Positions 39,908 to 48,022 of a DNA stretch of 48,250 bases are shown in pieces; the first letter of the stretch is position 1; every line of letters begins with the position of its first letter. The stretch comes from Prosthecobacter debontii. Lineage in GTDB: Bacteria > Verrucomicrobiota > Verrucomicrobiia > Chthoniobacterales > Chthoniobacteraceae. The stretch is from positions 1 through 48,250 of the forward strand of contig CAMDQC010000020.1 of the NCBI GenBank assembly GCA_945905735.1, read 5' to 3'. A program made the translations under genes and the position numbers. Below the pieces are notes generated by a model. The model did not search any database, was not told the DNA's origin, and worked only from the letters and a program-made list of their open reading frames with translations.

Positions 39908-41389
39908 ATGAATCCCATTCTCCAACTCTCAGCGGTTAAAAAATTCTTCGGCGCAGTCCGTGCGTTGAAGGGCGTTTCATTTGATCTCCACGCCGGTGAA
40001 GTCCACGCGCTGCTCGGTGAAAATGGCGCGGGGAAATCGACGCTCATCAAAGTCATCACTGGTGCGCATCAGCCCGACGGCGGCGCGCTCACCGTCGGCG
40101 GCGAAACCGTCGCGGCACTCACACCGTCCAAAGCACGCGAACTCGGAATCGCCTGCATTTATCAGCAACCGGCGCTTTTCCCCGATCTCACCGTGGCGGA
40201 AAACATCGGTCTGCGGCTCAAGAAATCTGGCGCGTTTTCGCGGGTGAAATGGGCGGAGCAGCGCACGCTAGCGGCGGAATTGCTGAAGCGCATCGGCGCG
40301 GATATTTCGCCGGATGCGGAAGTCCGTTCGCTCTCGATGCCCGAGCAGCAGCTCGTCGAAATCGCCTGCGCACTCGGCACTGGCGCGCGCATCGTCATCA
40401 TGGACGAGCCCACCGCTTCGCTCACTCAGAAGGAGCAGCACCTTCTTTTTGCCGTCGTGAAAAGCCTGCGCGAAAGCGGCGTCGGCGTCGTGTATATCTC
40501 GCATCGCATGGAGGAAATCTTCGCGCTCGCGGACCGTGTCACCGTCCTGCGCGATGGCGAGAGCGTCGGCACGCATCCGACTGCAAACATGACCGAAGCC
40601 GAGCTCATCAAGCTCATGGTGGGGCGTGAAGTCTCTCACATTTATCCCGCGGCGGATGGCACGCCGGGCGAGGTCGTGCTCTCGTTGAAAAACGTCGGCT
40701 CGCGCGCTGGCGGAGTTCGCGGCGTGAGCCTCGATGTCCGCGCTGGCGAAATCGTCGGACTCGCCGGGCTCGTCGGCGCGGGTCGCACGGAACTCGCGCG
40801 CATCCTTTTCGGAATCACCCCAGCCGACTCCGGCGAGATTCTGCTGAACGGAAAAAGCATCACCATCGGCAGCCCACGCGAAGCCATTGCGCACGGCATC
40901 GCATACGTCCCCGAAGATCGCCGACGGCACGGAGTCATCCTCGAAATGCCGATCGCCCACAACATGACGATGGCCATCCACCCGACGTTCTTCCCCGGCT
41001 CGCTCCTGCGCACTGGCGCGGAGTCGGAGCTCGCGCAGCAATTTATCCGCGACCTCGGCATCAAAGCATACGGACCCGAAGCGCCCGGCGGCTCGCTCAG
41101 CGGCGGCAACCAGCAAAAAGTCAGCGTCGCCCGCTGGCTCGCGACAAAGCCGAAACTGCTCATCCTCGATGAACCCACGCAAGGCGTGGATGTCGGAGCC
41201 AAAAGCGAGATACATAAAATCATCCGCGCCCTCGCGAAGGACGGACTGGCCGTGCTCATGATCTCCAGCGACCTGCCCGAAGCTCTCGGCATGAGCGACC
41301 GTACCGCCGTCATGCGCGGCGGCACCATCGCGGCGATCCTCCCCGGCGGCAGCGACGCACACGCCGTCATGGCTGCGGCGCTGGGGTGA
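39908..41389 (+). CDS. Sugar ABC transporter ATP-binding protein (RbsA/RhaT-like, two ABC domains)
   Basis: The 493-residue protein holds two fused ABC domains of the CUT2 sugar-importer type. Domain 1 has Walker A GENGAGKST, signature region LSMPEQQLVEIA and Walker B IVIMDEPTASL. Domain 2 has a degenerate Walker A (GLVGAGRTE), signature LSGGNQQKVSVARW and Walker B LLILDEPTQGVD. This asymmetry is normal for RbsA. Its place after rhaA suggests rhamnose import. The permease and binding-protein genes that should follow are missing: the next gene is on the opposite strand and its stop abuts this one. The ATG at 39908 lies two bases after the inverted repeat. Confidence 0.9.
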   Translation: MNPILQLSAVKKFFGAVRALKGVSFDLHAGEVHALLGENGAGKSTLIKVITGAHQPDGGALTVGGETVAALTPSKARELGIACIYQQPALFPDLTVAENIGLRLKKSGAFSRVKWAEQRTLAAELLKRIGADISPDAEVRSLSMPEQQLVEIACALGTGARIVIMDEPTASLTQKEQHLLFAVVKSLRESGVGVVYISHRMEEIFALADRVTVLRDGESVGTHPTANMTEAELIKLMVGREVSHIYPAADGTPGEVVLSLKNVGSRAGGVRGVSLDVRAGEIVGLAGLVGAGRTELARILFGITPADSGEILLNGKSITIGSPREAIAHGIAYVPEDRRRHGVILEMPIAHNMTMAIHPTFFPGSLLRTGAESELAQQFIRDLGIKAYGPEAPGGSLSGGNQQKVSVARWLATKPKLLILDEPTQGVDVGAKSEIHKIIRALAKDGLAVLMISSDLPEALGMSDRTAVMRGGTIAAILPGGSDAHAVMAAALG

Positions 41390-42523
41390 TTACTTCTTCG
41401 GCGGCAAAGGCGGCGCGCTCACGGGCGGCGTCACTGCTTCTACTGGCGGGCCTTTTGGACGAGGTGCTTGCACGGGCGGAGTCGCCACGGTGGCAGGAGC
41501 CTGCGGACGCGGAGGCGGCTCGGGAAGATTGATGACCACCTTCGACTTCGTGCGCAACTCGGCCAGCACGCCATCGATGAAGCCACGCTTCCGGTCCCAG
41601 CCGAGGCGCGTCTTAATCAGCTCTTTCGACTCATCGAACGTGTTCGCCTTCGCGTCTTTGCGGTCGGTGAGTTTGATGATGTGGTAGCCCAGTTCGGTGC
41701 GGACGGGCTCTTTCGCGAGTTCGCCCTTCTTCAGCGGGAATGCAGCGGCAACGATGGCCGGCGGCGGTCCTTGCCGTGGGAAAAAATCGAGGTCGCCACC
41801 GTTCTTCTTCGCTTCGGGGTCTTCGCTCAGTTCGGTCGCGAGCTTTGCAAAGTCTTCCTTCTCCGCACGCTTCTGCGCGGCCTCTGCTTTCTTGAGGGTC
41901 GCTGTCACCTTGTCTGGCGTCGCATCGGGATCGACCATGAAAAGAATGTGGCTGGCGCGGACTTGCTCCGGCACTTGGAAGTTCTGCGGGTTCTTCGTGT
42001 AAAACTCCATCGCCTCTGCGTCCGAGACTTCCGGGGCCTTGCCTGCCAGCGCCGTGTCCATCCACTTCCGCTGCTGCATCATTTTGCGAAGCTCACCCTT
42101 CATTTGCTCTCCCGTCATCCCTTGGCTCTGCGCGAACTTCTCCAGCTCGCCGCGTGCATCCGTGAGCTTCTTTAGCTCCGCATCGAAGTCTGCATCCGTC
42201 ACCACGGTATCTTTCGCAGCGCGCGAGAGAAGGCGCTCGGAGACCATGTTATCCACGACCATCCGCGTCACCATCACGCGCTGCTCCGCCGGGATGGCGT
42301 CCACGGGCATCCCGCGTGCGGCCAGCATCTTTTTCATCTCGGCTTCGACTTGGACGTTCGTGATTTTCTCATCGTCCACGACGGCGAGAATCTCCGCGGG
42401 GACCTTCTCGGCAGGCACCGCGACGGGTGCAGGCGCGGCGGCGGGTTTGTCTTGGGCTGAGGTGAAAGATGGAAGTGCGCACGCAATCGCCAGAGCGAGT
42501 GCCGGGACGGATTTTGAAGTCAT
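41390..42523 (-). CDS. Parvulin-type peptidyl-prolyl isomerase (PpiC/SurA-like)
   Basis: The 377-residue secreted foldase has a signal peptide (ALAIACALPSFTSAQ). A helical chaperone-like N-domain (VVDDEKITNVQVEAEMKKMLAARG) precedes a rotamase domain that includes VRASHILFMVDPDAT, ATELSEDPEAKKNGGDLDFFPRQG and FPLKKGELAKEPVRTELGYHIIKL. The end is a 50-residue proline-rich tail (PEPPPRPQAPATVATPPVQ). It probably helps fold periplasmic or outer-membrane proteins. Its TAA directly abuts the TGA of the convergent ABC gene with no base between them. Confidence 0.9.
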   Translation of the reverse strand: MTSKSVPALALAIACALPSFTSAQDKPAAAPAPVAVPAEKVPAEILAVVDDEKITNVQVEAEMKKMLAARGMPVDAIPAEQRVMVTRMVVDNMVSERLLSRAAKDTVVTDADFDAELKKLTDARGELEKFAQSQGMTGEQMKGELRKMMQQRKWMDTALAGKAPEVSDAEAMEFYTKNPQNFQVPEQVRASHILFMVDPDATPDKVTATLKKAEAAQKRAEKEDFAKLATELSEDPEAKKNGGDLDFFPRQGPPPAIVAAAFPLKKGELAKEPVRTELGYHIIKLTDRKDAKANTFDESKELIKTRLGWDRKRGFIDGVLAELRTKSKVVINLPEPPPRPQAPATVATPPVQAPRPKGPPVEAVTPPVSAPPLPPKK

Positions 42524-42580
42524 AAAGGGCGGCGACGCTACACGTGCTCACGGCGCTGGCGAGGGATTATTTCCAGCCGC

Positions 42581-44329
42581 TTACTCCCCGCTCAGGTCGA
42601 AGCGGTCGAACAGCCAGCCGAGCCACGCGACGCCGCTGGCGGCTTCCAGCGCGAGGACAAATCCGGCGCTGCCGGCGGTCGCGGCGACTTTCCACGCGAA
42701 GTCGATGCCGAACATCCCCGCTGCAAACCACGCTGCTGCGCCGAAAAATGCGACCGGAACAAATGCGAGCAAGATGAGCAGGATTTGCATGATGCCCACC
42801 AGCAGCCGCAGGCCCACGACTTCCAATCCGGCGGGCGCTCCACCAGCGACATCGCCGGGCTTGAACCAGCCGGGCAGCGCCAGCGCGGCGGCGGCGGGGA
42901 GGATGGAGGTGCCGAGATTGAAGAGCGGTAAAAAGACCGCGACGCCCGCGATGGCGATCCATGCACGGCCAATCCCGTGCCCTTCGCTATCGATGAACGT
43001 CAACGCCAGCGTCGTGCCGACTCCCAGCGCGGCCCATTGGATGAGCGTGCCCACCACGACAGGCCCGAGCAGTTCACCCAGCGCGAATTGCCAGCCGGGG
43101 AGGGGATACGTCTTCAGCAAGTCCATCCCCGCGATCCCTTGCCGGAGCTGCCCGGCTGCCTGCTGGCCGACCATCACCAAGCTGATGATGAGCGCGATGT
43201 AGCACGCGCCGCCGATGATGACCACGAGCGCGATAACGCCTGCGGACGGATCGCGCAGCCCGCGATGGTTGAGCCAAACTGCGGCCGCTGCGAGCGCGAG
43301 GAAAAAGGCCGCCCAGCGAGAGAGCGTCCGCTTTCCCCCGATGCGGATGAGCGACTTCCACAAAAACGCCGTCGCCTGAAATCCCGTCGCCCGCAGCGCG
43401 AACAACGGCACGCGCGCCTTGCCGCTCTTCGTGGAAAAGCGCACATCTCCCTTTTGCGCAGACGCGATCAGTTTCGCGCGGCGGCGGGCGTTTTCTATCG
43501 CCGCATCCTCGAACGAAGCATCCGCTCGCACGACCCATAGGAAGTGCGCCAGCAGGATGCCCAGCGCGGGGAAGACCGCCGCCGCAAACTCCCGCAAGCC
43601 GTGCGCGTAGTAAGGCGCGACCACCAGCTTGAACGGCACCAGCACCCACTGGATCACGCCGGAGTTCGCGAGCTGCGCCACTTTCGCAAACGTCCCCGCT
43701 GGCCCCGCTGGTCCCGGCGGCAAGGCCGTCCACGCCTGCCATACGAGCAGCGCGAACCCCGCGACGACTGCCACGAAGAACAGGCGGCGCTTCCAGTCTG
43801 CCAGCCCGCGCGCGTAGAGCCGCGAGAGCGCGAACGATGCGCCGAGCCGATGCAGCGCCACGGTATTCAGGATCAGCCACCAGCTCCCCGTCCGCGTCCA
43901 CGCGTCGCCGCCCATCCGCCAGCGCCCGGTGATGAGCGTGAAGAACACCGAGATAAACAGCAGCCCGATCTGCGAGCGCAGGATTTTGAAAATGATCAGC
44001 GTCTGCCGCTTCAGCGGTGCGGGGAAAAGGAACGCGATCTCTGCCTCCGTGAAAGTAATCGCCGCACGCGAAGCCGGCAAAACCCAAGCAAGCGTCAGTA
44101 TCCCCACGAAGAGGATCGTCGCGCCGACATAGATGGAGCCGCCGGTGGACACGCCCTTCATCCCCGGCGAAGCGCCCGCCGCGAGGTAGAGGAACTGGTA
44201 AAAGTAAAAGTAGATGTAGGCCACCGCCAGCGCCGCCCCGAGCAGATACTTCGGCTGCCGCAGTCGCTTGATGCGGTGGACGAGCGAATTGGCCAGCGAG
44301 CGCGTGATGAGGTAGCCGAGGGCGCTCAC
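42581..44329 (-). CDS. ABC exporter membrane subunit
   Basis: The 582-residue protein has many hydrophobic segments (for example YLLGAALAVAYIYFYFYQFLYLA, ILFVGILTLAWVLPA, VIALVVIIGGACYIALIISLVMVG). It also carries the segment FTEAEIAFLFPAPLKRQTLIIFKILRSQ, typical of the 'putative ABC exporter' family. It would form the membrane part of a two-gene exporter with the ATPase at 44326-45102, whose stop overlaps its start by 4 nt. Substrate unknown. Its size and single membrane gene suggest a homodimer. Confidence 0.8.
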   Translation of the reverse strand: MSALGYLITRSLANSLVHRIKRLRQPKYLLGAALAVAYIYFYFYQFLYLAAGASPGMKGVSTGGSIYVGATILFVGILTLAWVLPASRAAITFTEAEIAFLFPAPLKRQTLIIFKILRSQIGLLFISVFFTLITGRWRMGGDAWTRTGSWWLILNTVALHRLGASFALSRLYARGLADWKRRLFFVAVVAGFALLVWQAWTALPPGPAGPAGTFAKVAQLANSGVIQWVLVPFKLVVAPYYAHGLREFAAAVFPALGILLAHFLWVVRADASFEDAAIENARRRAKLIASAQKGDVRFSTKSGKARVPLFALRATGFQATAFLWKSLIRIGGKRTLSRWAAFFLALAAAAVWLNHRGLRDPSAGVIALVVIIGGACYIALIISLVMVGQQAAGQLRQGIAGMDLLKTYPLPGWQFALGELLGPVVVGTLIQWAALGVGTTLALTFIDSEGHGIGRAWIAIAGVAVFLPLFNLGTSILPAAAALALPGWFKPGDVAGGAPAGLEVVGLRLLVGIMQILLILLAFVPVAFFGAAAWFAAGMFGIDFAWKVAATAGSAGFVLALEAASGVAWLGWLFDRFDLSGE

Positions 44330-45102
44330 TTCCCCGCATCCTCCCCGGCGATGCGCACGAAGATTTCCTCCAAGTCCGCCCCTTCATGCGCCGCCCGGAT
44401 GTCCGCCAGCGTGCCGTGCTCCACCTTGCGCCCGCGCTTCACGATCAGGAAATGCGAGCACACCTCCTCCAGCAAATGCAGCAAGTGCGAGCTGATGATA
44501 ATCGCCACCCCACGGTCCCGCGCTTGGCGGATGATGAGTTCCTTCGTCCGCCGGATCGCCAGCGGGTCCAGCCCCGTCAGCGGCTCGTCGAAGAACATCA
44601 CGCGCGGCTCGTGCAAGAAGCCGCACGCCAGCGCCACCTTCTGCTTCATCCCGCGCGAAAGCTCCGTCGCCAGAAGGTCGCGCTTATCCGCCATATCCAG
44701 CTCCTCCAGCAGCGCCATCCCGCGCTCCTTCGCATCCGCCACTTGGTAAAGGCGGGCGGTGAAATCGAGATGCTGCTGCACCGTGAGGTAGTCAAAGAGG
44801 CGCGGCTCATCCGAGAAAAACGACAGCGCCTGCTTCGCCGCCAGCGGGTCCTCCGCGATGTCGTGCTCGGCGATGGTAATCTTCCCCCGCGTCGCCGGGA
44901 TGATCCCCGCCAGACACCTCAGCGTCGTCGTTTTCCCCGCCCCATTCGGCCCCACCAGCCCCAGCACCTCGCCGGGATTCACCGTGAAGCTCAGCTCCGT
45001 GACAGCGGCGAAGTCGCCATATAGTTTAGTCAGTCCATCGACAGCAATCATACCAGTCCCCGCACCCTCCGTGGATTCCCCCGCGCTGTCGAGTGATACC
45101 AT
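44326..45102 (-). CDS. ABC exporter ATP-binding subunit
   Basis: A 258-residue ATPase with Walker A GPNGAGKTT, Q-loop region ALSFFSDEPRLFDYLTV, signature LSRGMKQKVALA, Walker B VMFFDEPLTGLD and H-loop IIISSHLL. Signature LSRGM and the CcmA-like C-terminus fit drug or lipid exporters of the ABC-2 class. The start is uncertain: ATG at 45102 is listed, a GTG at 45108 and an ATG at 45051 (with GGAGG upstream) are alternatives, and homology begins near MIAVDGLTKLYG. It precedes and overlaps the permease gene by 4 nt. Confidence 0.9.
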   Translation of the reverse strand: MVSLDSAGESTEGAGTGMIAVDGLTKLYGDFAAVTELSFTVNPGEVLGLVGPNGAGKTTTLRCLAGIIPATRGKITIAEHDIAEDPLAAKQALSFFSDEPRLFDYLTVQQHLDFTARLYQVADAKERGMALLEELDMADKRDLLATELSRGMKQKVALACGFLHEPRVMFFDEPLTGLDPLAIRRTKELIIRQARDRGVAIIISSHLLHLLEEVCSHFLIVKRGRKVEHGTLADIRAAHEGADLEEIFVRIAGEDAGK

Positions 45103-45139
45103 CTTCACAAAATAACGAGACGACAGCGGAGGCGCGAAT

Positions 45140-45240
45140 GGGTGTGATTAAAAGTGGAAGAGTGCGAGTGGCTTGGGCGTCTCGCCCATGAAGGAGCGAT
45201 ACTCATGGGCGGGACGCCCAAGCCACTTTTAATCACACCC
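45140..45240. mobile_element. 101-bp MITE-like palindromic element with 18-bp termini and 9-bp target duplication
   Basis: GGGTGTGATTAAAAGTGG at 45140-45157 is the exact reverse complement of CCACTTTTAATCACACCC at 45223-45240. Inside, GTGGCTTGGGCGTCTCGCCC (from 45168) pairs with an inverted copy ending at 45226, with one mismatch. The element is flanked by the direct repeat GGCGCGAAT at 45131-45139 and 45241-45249. No coding capacity is visible, so a transposase would have to act in trans. Confidence 0.75.
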
Positions 45241-45250
45241 GGCGCGAATG

Positions 45251-45341
45251 GGAGCGGGGCTTTCCTAAGCCCCGTTGCCACGTCAGTGGCAAGCGTGAGT
45301 TGCCGCTACGCGCCAAACGGGGCTTAGGAAAGCCCCGCTCC
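45251..45341. repeat. Dispersed palindrome with 26-bp inverted arms
   Basis: The arm at 45251-45276 (GGAGCGGGGCTTTCCTAAGC...) is the exact inverse of 45316-45341. Each arm can itself fold (GGGGCTT-TCCT-AAGCCCC), and the centre holds TTGCCAC-GTCA-GTGGCAA. It resembles REP/BIME-type elements and lies directly next to the MITE-like element. Confidence 0.75.
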
Positions 45342-45400
45342 GATTTCGCCGAAAGGGAACTTGCCTCACCCCGCCCCGCTTGCTCGCCTCTCCCCGCAAC

Positions 45401-46225
45401 ATGAAACTCGACGCACACCAGCACTTCTGGCGCTACGACGCCGCCCAATACCCGTGGATCCCCAGCGGCTCCCCGCTCCACCGCGACTGGCTCCCCGCCG
45501 ACCTCGCCCGCCTCCAGCAGCCCCTCGGCATCGCTGGCTCCGTCGCCGTCCAGGCCCGCCAATCCCTCGCAGAAAGTGACTGGCTCCTCGGCCTCGCCGA
45601 CGCAGACCCGCGCATCAAAGCCGTCGTCGGCTGGGTGGACTTGCGCGCCCCCCACGTCGCCGCCGACCTCCAGCGCCTCGCCCGCCACCCGAAGTTCGCC
45701 GGCGTCCGCCACGTCGTCCAAGACGAACCCGACGATCGCTTCATGCTCCGCCCCGACTTCCTGCGTGGCATCGCCCAACTCTCCGCCCTCGGCCTCACCT
45801 ACGACCTCCTCATCTTCCCCCACCAGCTCCCCGCCGCCATCGAGCTCGTCGCCTGCTTCCCCCAGCAGCCCTTCGTCCTCGACCACATCGCCAAGCCCCC
45901 CATCAAAGCCCGCACCCTCACCCCCTGGCGCGAACAAATCCGCCGCCTCGCCGCCGCCCCCAACGTCCACTGCAAACTCAGCGGCCTCCACACCGAAGCC
46001 GACCACCGCGCATGGCAGCCCGCCGACTTCCGCCCCTACCTCGACCTCGTCTTTGAAGCATTCGGCCCCACCCGCCTCATGTGGGGCAGCGACTGGCCCG
46101 TCTGCCAACTCGCCGCCGACTACGAGCAAACCCACCGCCTCCTCGAAACCTACCCCCTCCCCGAACTCGACAAAGCCGCCCTCTTCGGCGGAAACTGCGC
46201 CCGCTTCTACGGCATCCAGCCCTAA
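45401..46225 (+). CDS. Amidohydrolase family protein (L-fuconolactonase / L-rhamnonolactonase-like)
   Basis: The 274-residue TIM-barrel hydrolase starts with the metal-binding motif LDAHQHFWRYDAAQYPWI. It continues with GWVDLRAP, GVRHVVQDEPDDRFM, FVLDHIAKPPIK, HCKLSGLHTEAD and LMWGSDWPVC, the ordered blocks of the COG3618 lactonase family. These enzymes open sugar-acid lactones in fucose or rhamnose oxidation. With rhaA in the same window, a deoxy-sugar lactone is a reasonable substrate, though this is inference. It stands alone between palindromic repeats and the LRR genes. Confidence 0.88.
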   Translation: MKLDAHQHFWRYDAAQYPWIPSGSPLHRDWLPADLARLQQPLGIAGSVAVQARQSLAESDWLLGLADADPRIKAVVGWVDLRAPHVAADLQRLARHPKFAGVRHVVQDEPDDRFMLRPDFLRGIAQLSALGLTYDLLIFPHQLPAAIELVACFPQQPFVLDHIAKPPIKARTLTPWREQIRRLAAAPNVHCKLSGLHTEADHRAWQPADFRPYLDLVFEAFGPTRLMWGSDWPVCQLAADYEQTHRLLETYPLPELDKAALFGGNCARFYGIQP

Positions 46226-46249
46226 GCCCACCATGACCACCACACACCC

Positions 46250-47254
46250 ATGACCACCGACACACCAACTCGCCGCAAATGGAACATCACCCGATGGCTG
46301 CTCGTCTTCGCACTGGTCGCGATGGGGTGGAGCGAGTGGCGGGCTTACACATTTCGCTCCGCGCTCGCGGAGGCAAAGGCGCTGGGGTTGCTTCACCCCG
46401 ACCCAGGCAACACGATTCGGGAGAACCGGAAGGCGACATTCAAGGAAGACACGTGGCTGAATGGCGTGACTAGGATGCACATCCCGACGAACGAGGTATT
46501 TGAGCAGAACCTCGCCATCGTCCACCGGCTGAATCCGAAGGAGCTGTGGATCGAAAACGCCGCCACCTTGCGCGACCTCTCCGCGCTCAAACCACTCACC
46601 CGACTGCAAGATGTCACGCTCACCGGCTGCACGGGGCTCACGAATGTGGACGGGCTCAAGAACCTCTCCGCTCTGCAAAAGGTCATGCTCACCGGCTGCA
46701 CGGGGCTCACGAATGTGGACGGGCTCAAGAACCTCTCCGCTCTGCAAAAGGTCTATCTCAGCGGCTGCACGGGGCTGACGAATGTGGACGCGCTCAAGAA
46801 CCTTTCCGTTCTGCAAGAGGTCGATCTCACCGGCTGCACGGGGCTCACGAATGTGGACGCGCTCAAGAACCTCTCCGCTCTGCATAGAGTCTATCTCTAC
46901 GACTGCACAGGGCTGACGAATGTGGACGCGCTCAAGAACCTCTCCGCTCTGCAATCGGTCACTCTCATCGGCTGCACGGGGCTCACGAATGTGGACGCGC
47001 TCAAGAACCTCTCCGCTCTGCAAGAGGTCCGGCTCGACGGCTGCACGGGGCTCACGAACGTGGACGCACTCAAGAACCTCTCCGCTCTGCAATCGGTCGA
47101 GCTCGCCGGCTGCAAGGGGCTCACGAATGTGGACGGGCTCAAGAACCTCCCCGCTCTGCAAACAGTCGACCTCTTCGGCTGCACAGGGCTGACGAAAGAG
47201 AGCGTCGCATCGCTTAGGGCGGCGCTCCCGAATACGAAAATCACCGGCAAATAG
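46250..47254 (+). CDS. Membrane-anchored 23-residue leucine-rich-repeat protein, copy 1
   Basis: The 334-residue product starts with a basic segment and one transmembrane helix (KWNITRWLLVFALVAMGWSEW). A non-repeat region of about 90 residues follows, then nine tandem units of the form LSALQxVxLxGCTGLTNVDALKN. Each unit is 23 residues (69 nt), and the array ends with a capping segment KESVASLRAALPNTKI. The pattern resembles Cys-containing or SDS22-type LRRs, which form curved binding surfaces. The repeat domain should face the periplasm. No catalytic domain is seen and the function is unknown. A shorter paralogue follows 25 nt downstream. The start at 46250 is preferred; an upstream ATG at 46233 gives only six codons. 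Confidence 0.8.
   Translation: MTTDTPTRRKWNITRWLLVFALVAMGWSEWRAYTFRSALAEAKALGLLHPDPGNTIRENRKATFKEDTWLNGVTRMHIPTNEVFEQNLAIVHRLNPKELWIENAATLRDLSALKPLTRLQDVTLTGCTGLTNVDGLKNLSALQKVMLTGCTGLTNVDGLKNLSALQKVYLSGCTGLTNVDALKNLSVLQEVDLTGCTGLTNVDALKNLSALHRVYLYDCTGLTNVDALKNLSALQSVTLIGCTGLTNVDALKNLSALQEVRLDGCTGLTNVDALKNLSALQSVELAGCKGLTNVDGLKNLPALQTVDLFGCTGLTKESVASLRAALPNTKITGK
46619..47191 (+). repeat. Tandem 69-bp LRR-coding repeats, copy 1
   Basis: Successive 69-bp units encode the 23-residue LRR. The stretch from 46619 is repeated almost base for base from 46688 (GGCTGCACGGGGCTCACGAA and the following 40 or so bases match), which indicates recent duplication. Later units differ mainly in the VxLxG positions. 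Confidence 0.85.
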
Positions 47255-47279
47255 CGAAAACTCCACTTCCCACACACCC

Positions 47280-48017
47280 ATGACCACCGACCCACCACCC
47301 CCGCGCCGAAAGTGGCACCTCCAACGCTGGCTCCTCCTCCTCGCCGCCGGGTTCCTCGCATACGGCGGGTGGACCCAATACGCCTTCCGCGCTGCGATCA
47401 AGGAGGCAGAGGCGCTGGGGTGGACGGTCGAATACACTGACCCGGTCGTAGAGATTCGGAAGAACTGGAAGGCAGCGTTCAAGAAGGCCACTTGGCTGGA
47501 TGGCGTGTGGGGGGTGACCATCCCGCCGAGCGAAGAGTTTGAACAGAACGTCGCCATCATCCATCGGCTGAATCCTATGGTGCTGTGGCTCTATGACGCG
47601 GACACGTTGCGCGCCATCTCCGCGCTCAAACCCTTCCGCAGACTGCGATACGTCAGGCTCCACACTTGCACAGGGCTCACGAATGTGGACGGCCTCAAGA
47701 ACCTCTCCGCTCTCCAAGAGGTCTATCTCATGGAATGCACCGAGCTCACGAATGTGGACGGGCTCACGAATCTCTCCAGTCTGCAAAACGTCGGGCTCGA
47801 CGGCTGTACGGGGCTCACAAATGTGGACGCCCTCAAGAACCTTTCCGCTCTGCAAGATGTCTGGCTCTCCGGCTGCACGGGGCTCACAAACGTGGACGCC
47901 CTCAAGAACCTCCCCACTCTGCAAAAGGTCTGGCTCGGCGGCTGCACGGGGCTGTCGAAGGAGAGCGTCGCATCGCTGCAGGCCGCCCTCCCGAATACGG
48001 AAATCTCCGCCCCCTAG
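47280..48017 (+). CDS. Membrane-anchored 23-residue leucine-rich-repeat protein, copy 2
   Basis: The 245-residue paralogue of the preceding gene has the same order: MTTD start, basic segment, transmembrane helix (RWLLLLAAGFLAYGGW), a shared domain (for example EEFEQNVAIIHRLNPMVLWLYDADTLRAISALKP) and five 23-residue LRR units. The same cap, KESVASLQAALPNTEI, closes it. Even the sequence around the start codon, CACACACCCATGACCACCGA, is shared. The two genes arose by tandem duplication and then changed repeat number (nine versus five). Function unknown; presumably a periplasmic interaction surface. Confidence 0.8.
   Translation: MTTDPPPPRRKWHLQRWLLLLAAGFLAYGGWTQYAFRAAIKEAEALGWTVEYTDPVVEIRKNWKAAFKKATWLDGVWGVTIPPSEEFEQNVAIIHRLNPMVLWLYDADTLRAISALKPFRRLRYVRLHTCTGLTNVDGLKNLSALQEVYLMECTELTNVDGLTNLSSLQNVGLDGCTGLTNVDALKNLSALQDVWLSGCTGLTNVDALKNLPTLQKVWLGGCTGLSKESVASLQAALPNTEISAP
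47677..47970 (+). repeat. Tandem 69-bp LRR-coding repeats, copy 2
   Basis: Five 69-bp units closely match those of the upstream gene (GGGCTCACGAATGTGGACG recurs). They provide homology for unequal recombination within and between the two genes. Confidence 0.8.
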
Positions 48018-48022
48018 CCCTG

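Noticed and set aside
45233-47560. A very long minus-strand open frame with repeated QSGEVLERVHIREPRAA units, opposite the lactonase and LRR genes
   Set aside because: Its repeats are the complement of the 69-bp LRR units and it runs through the palindromes and the lactonase gene. The plus-strand frames have a family match, a membrane anchor and a cap, so the antisense frame is a by-product of the repeat.
47241-47924. Second minus-strand open frame opposite LRR copy 2
   Set aside because: Same cause as above; it reads the complement of the repeat units and has no start context or family features.
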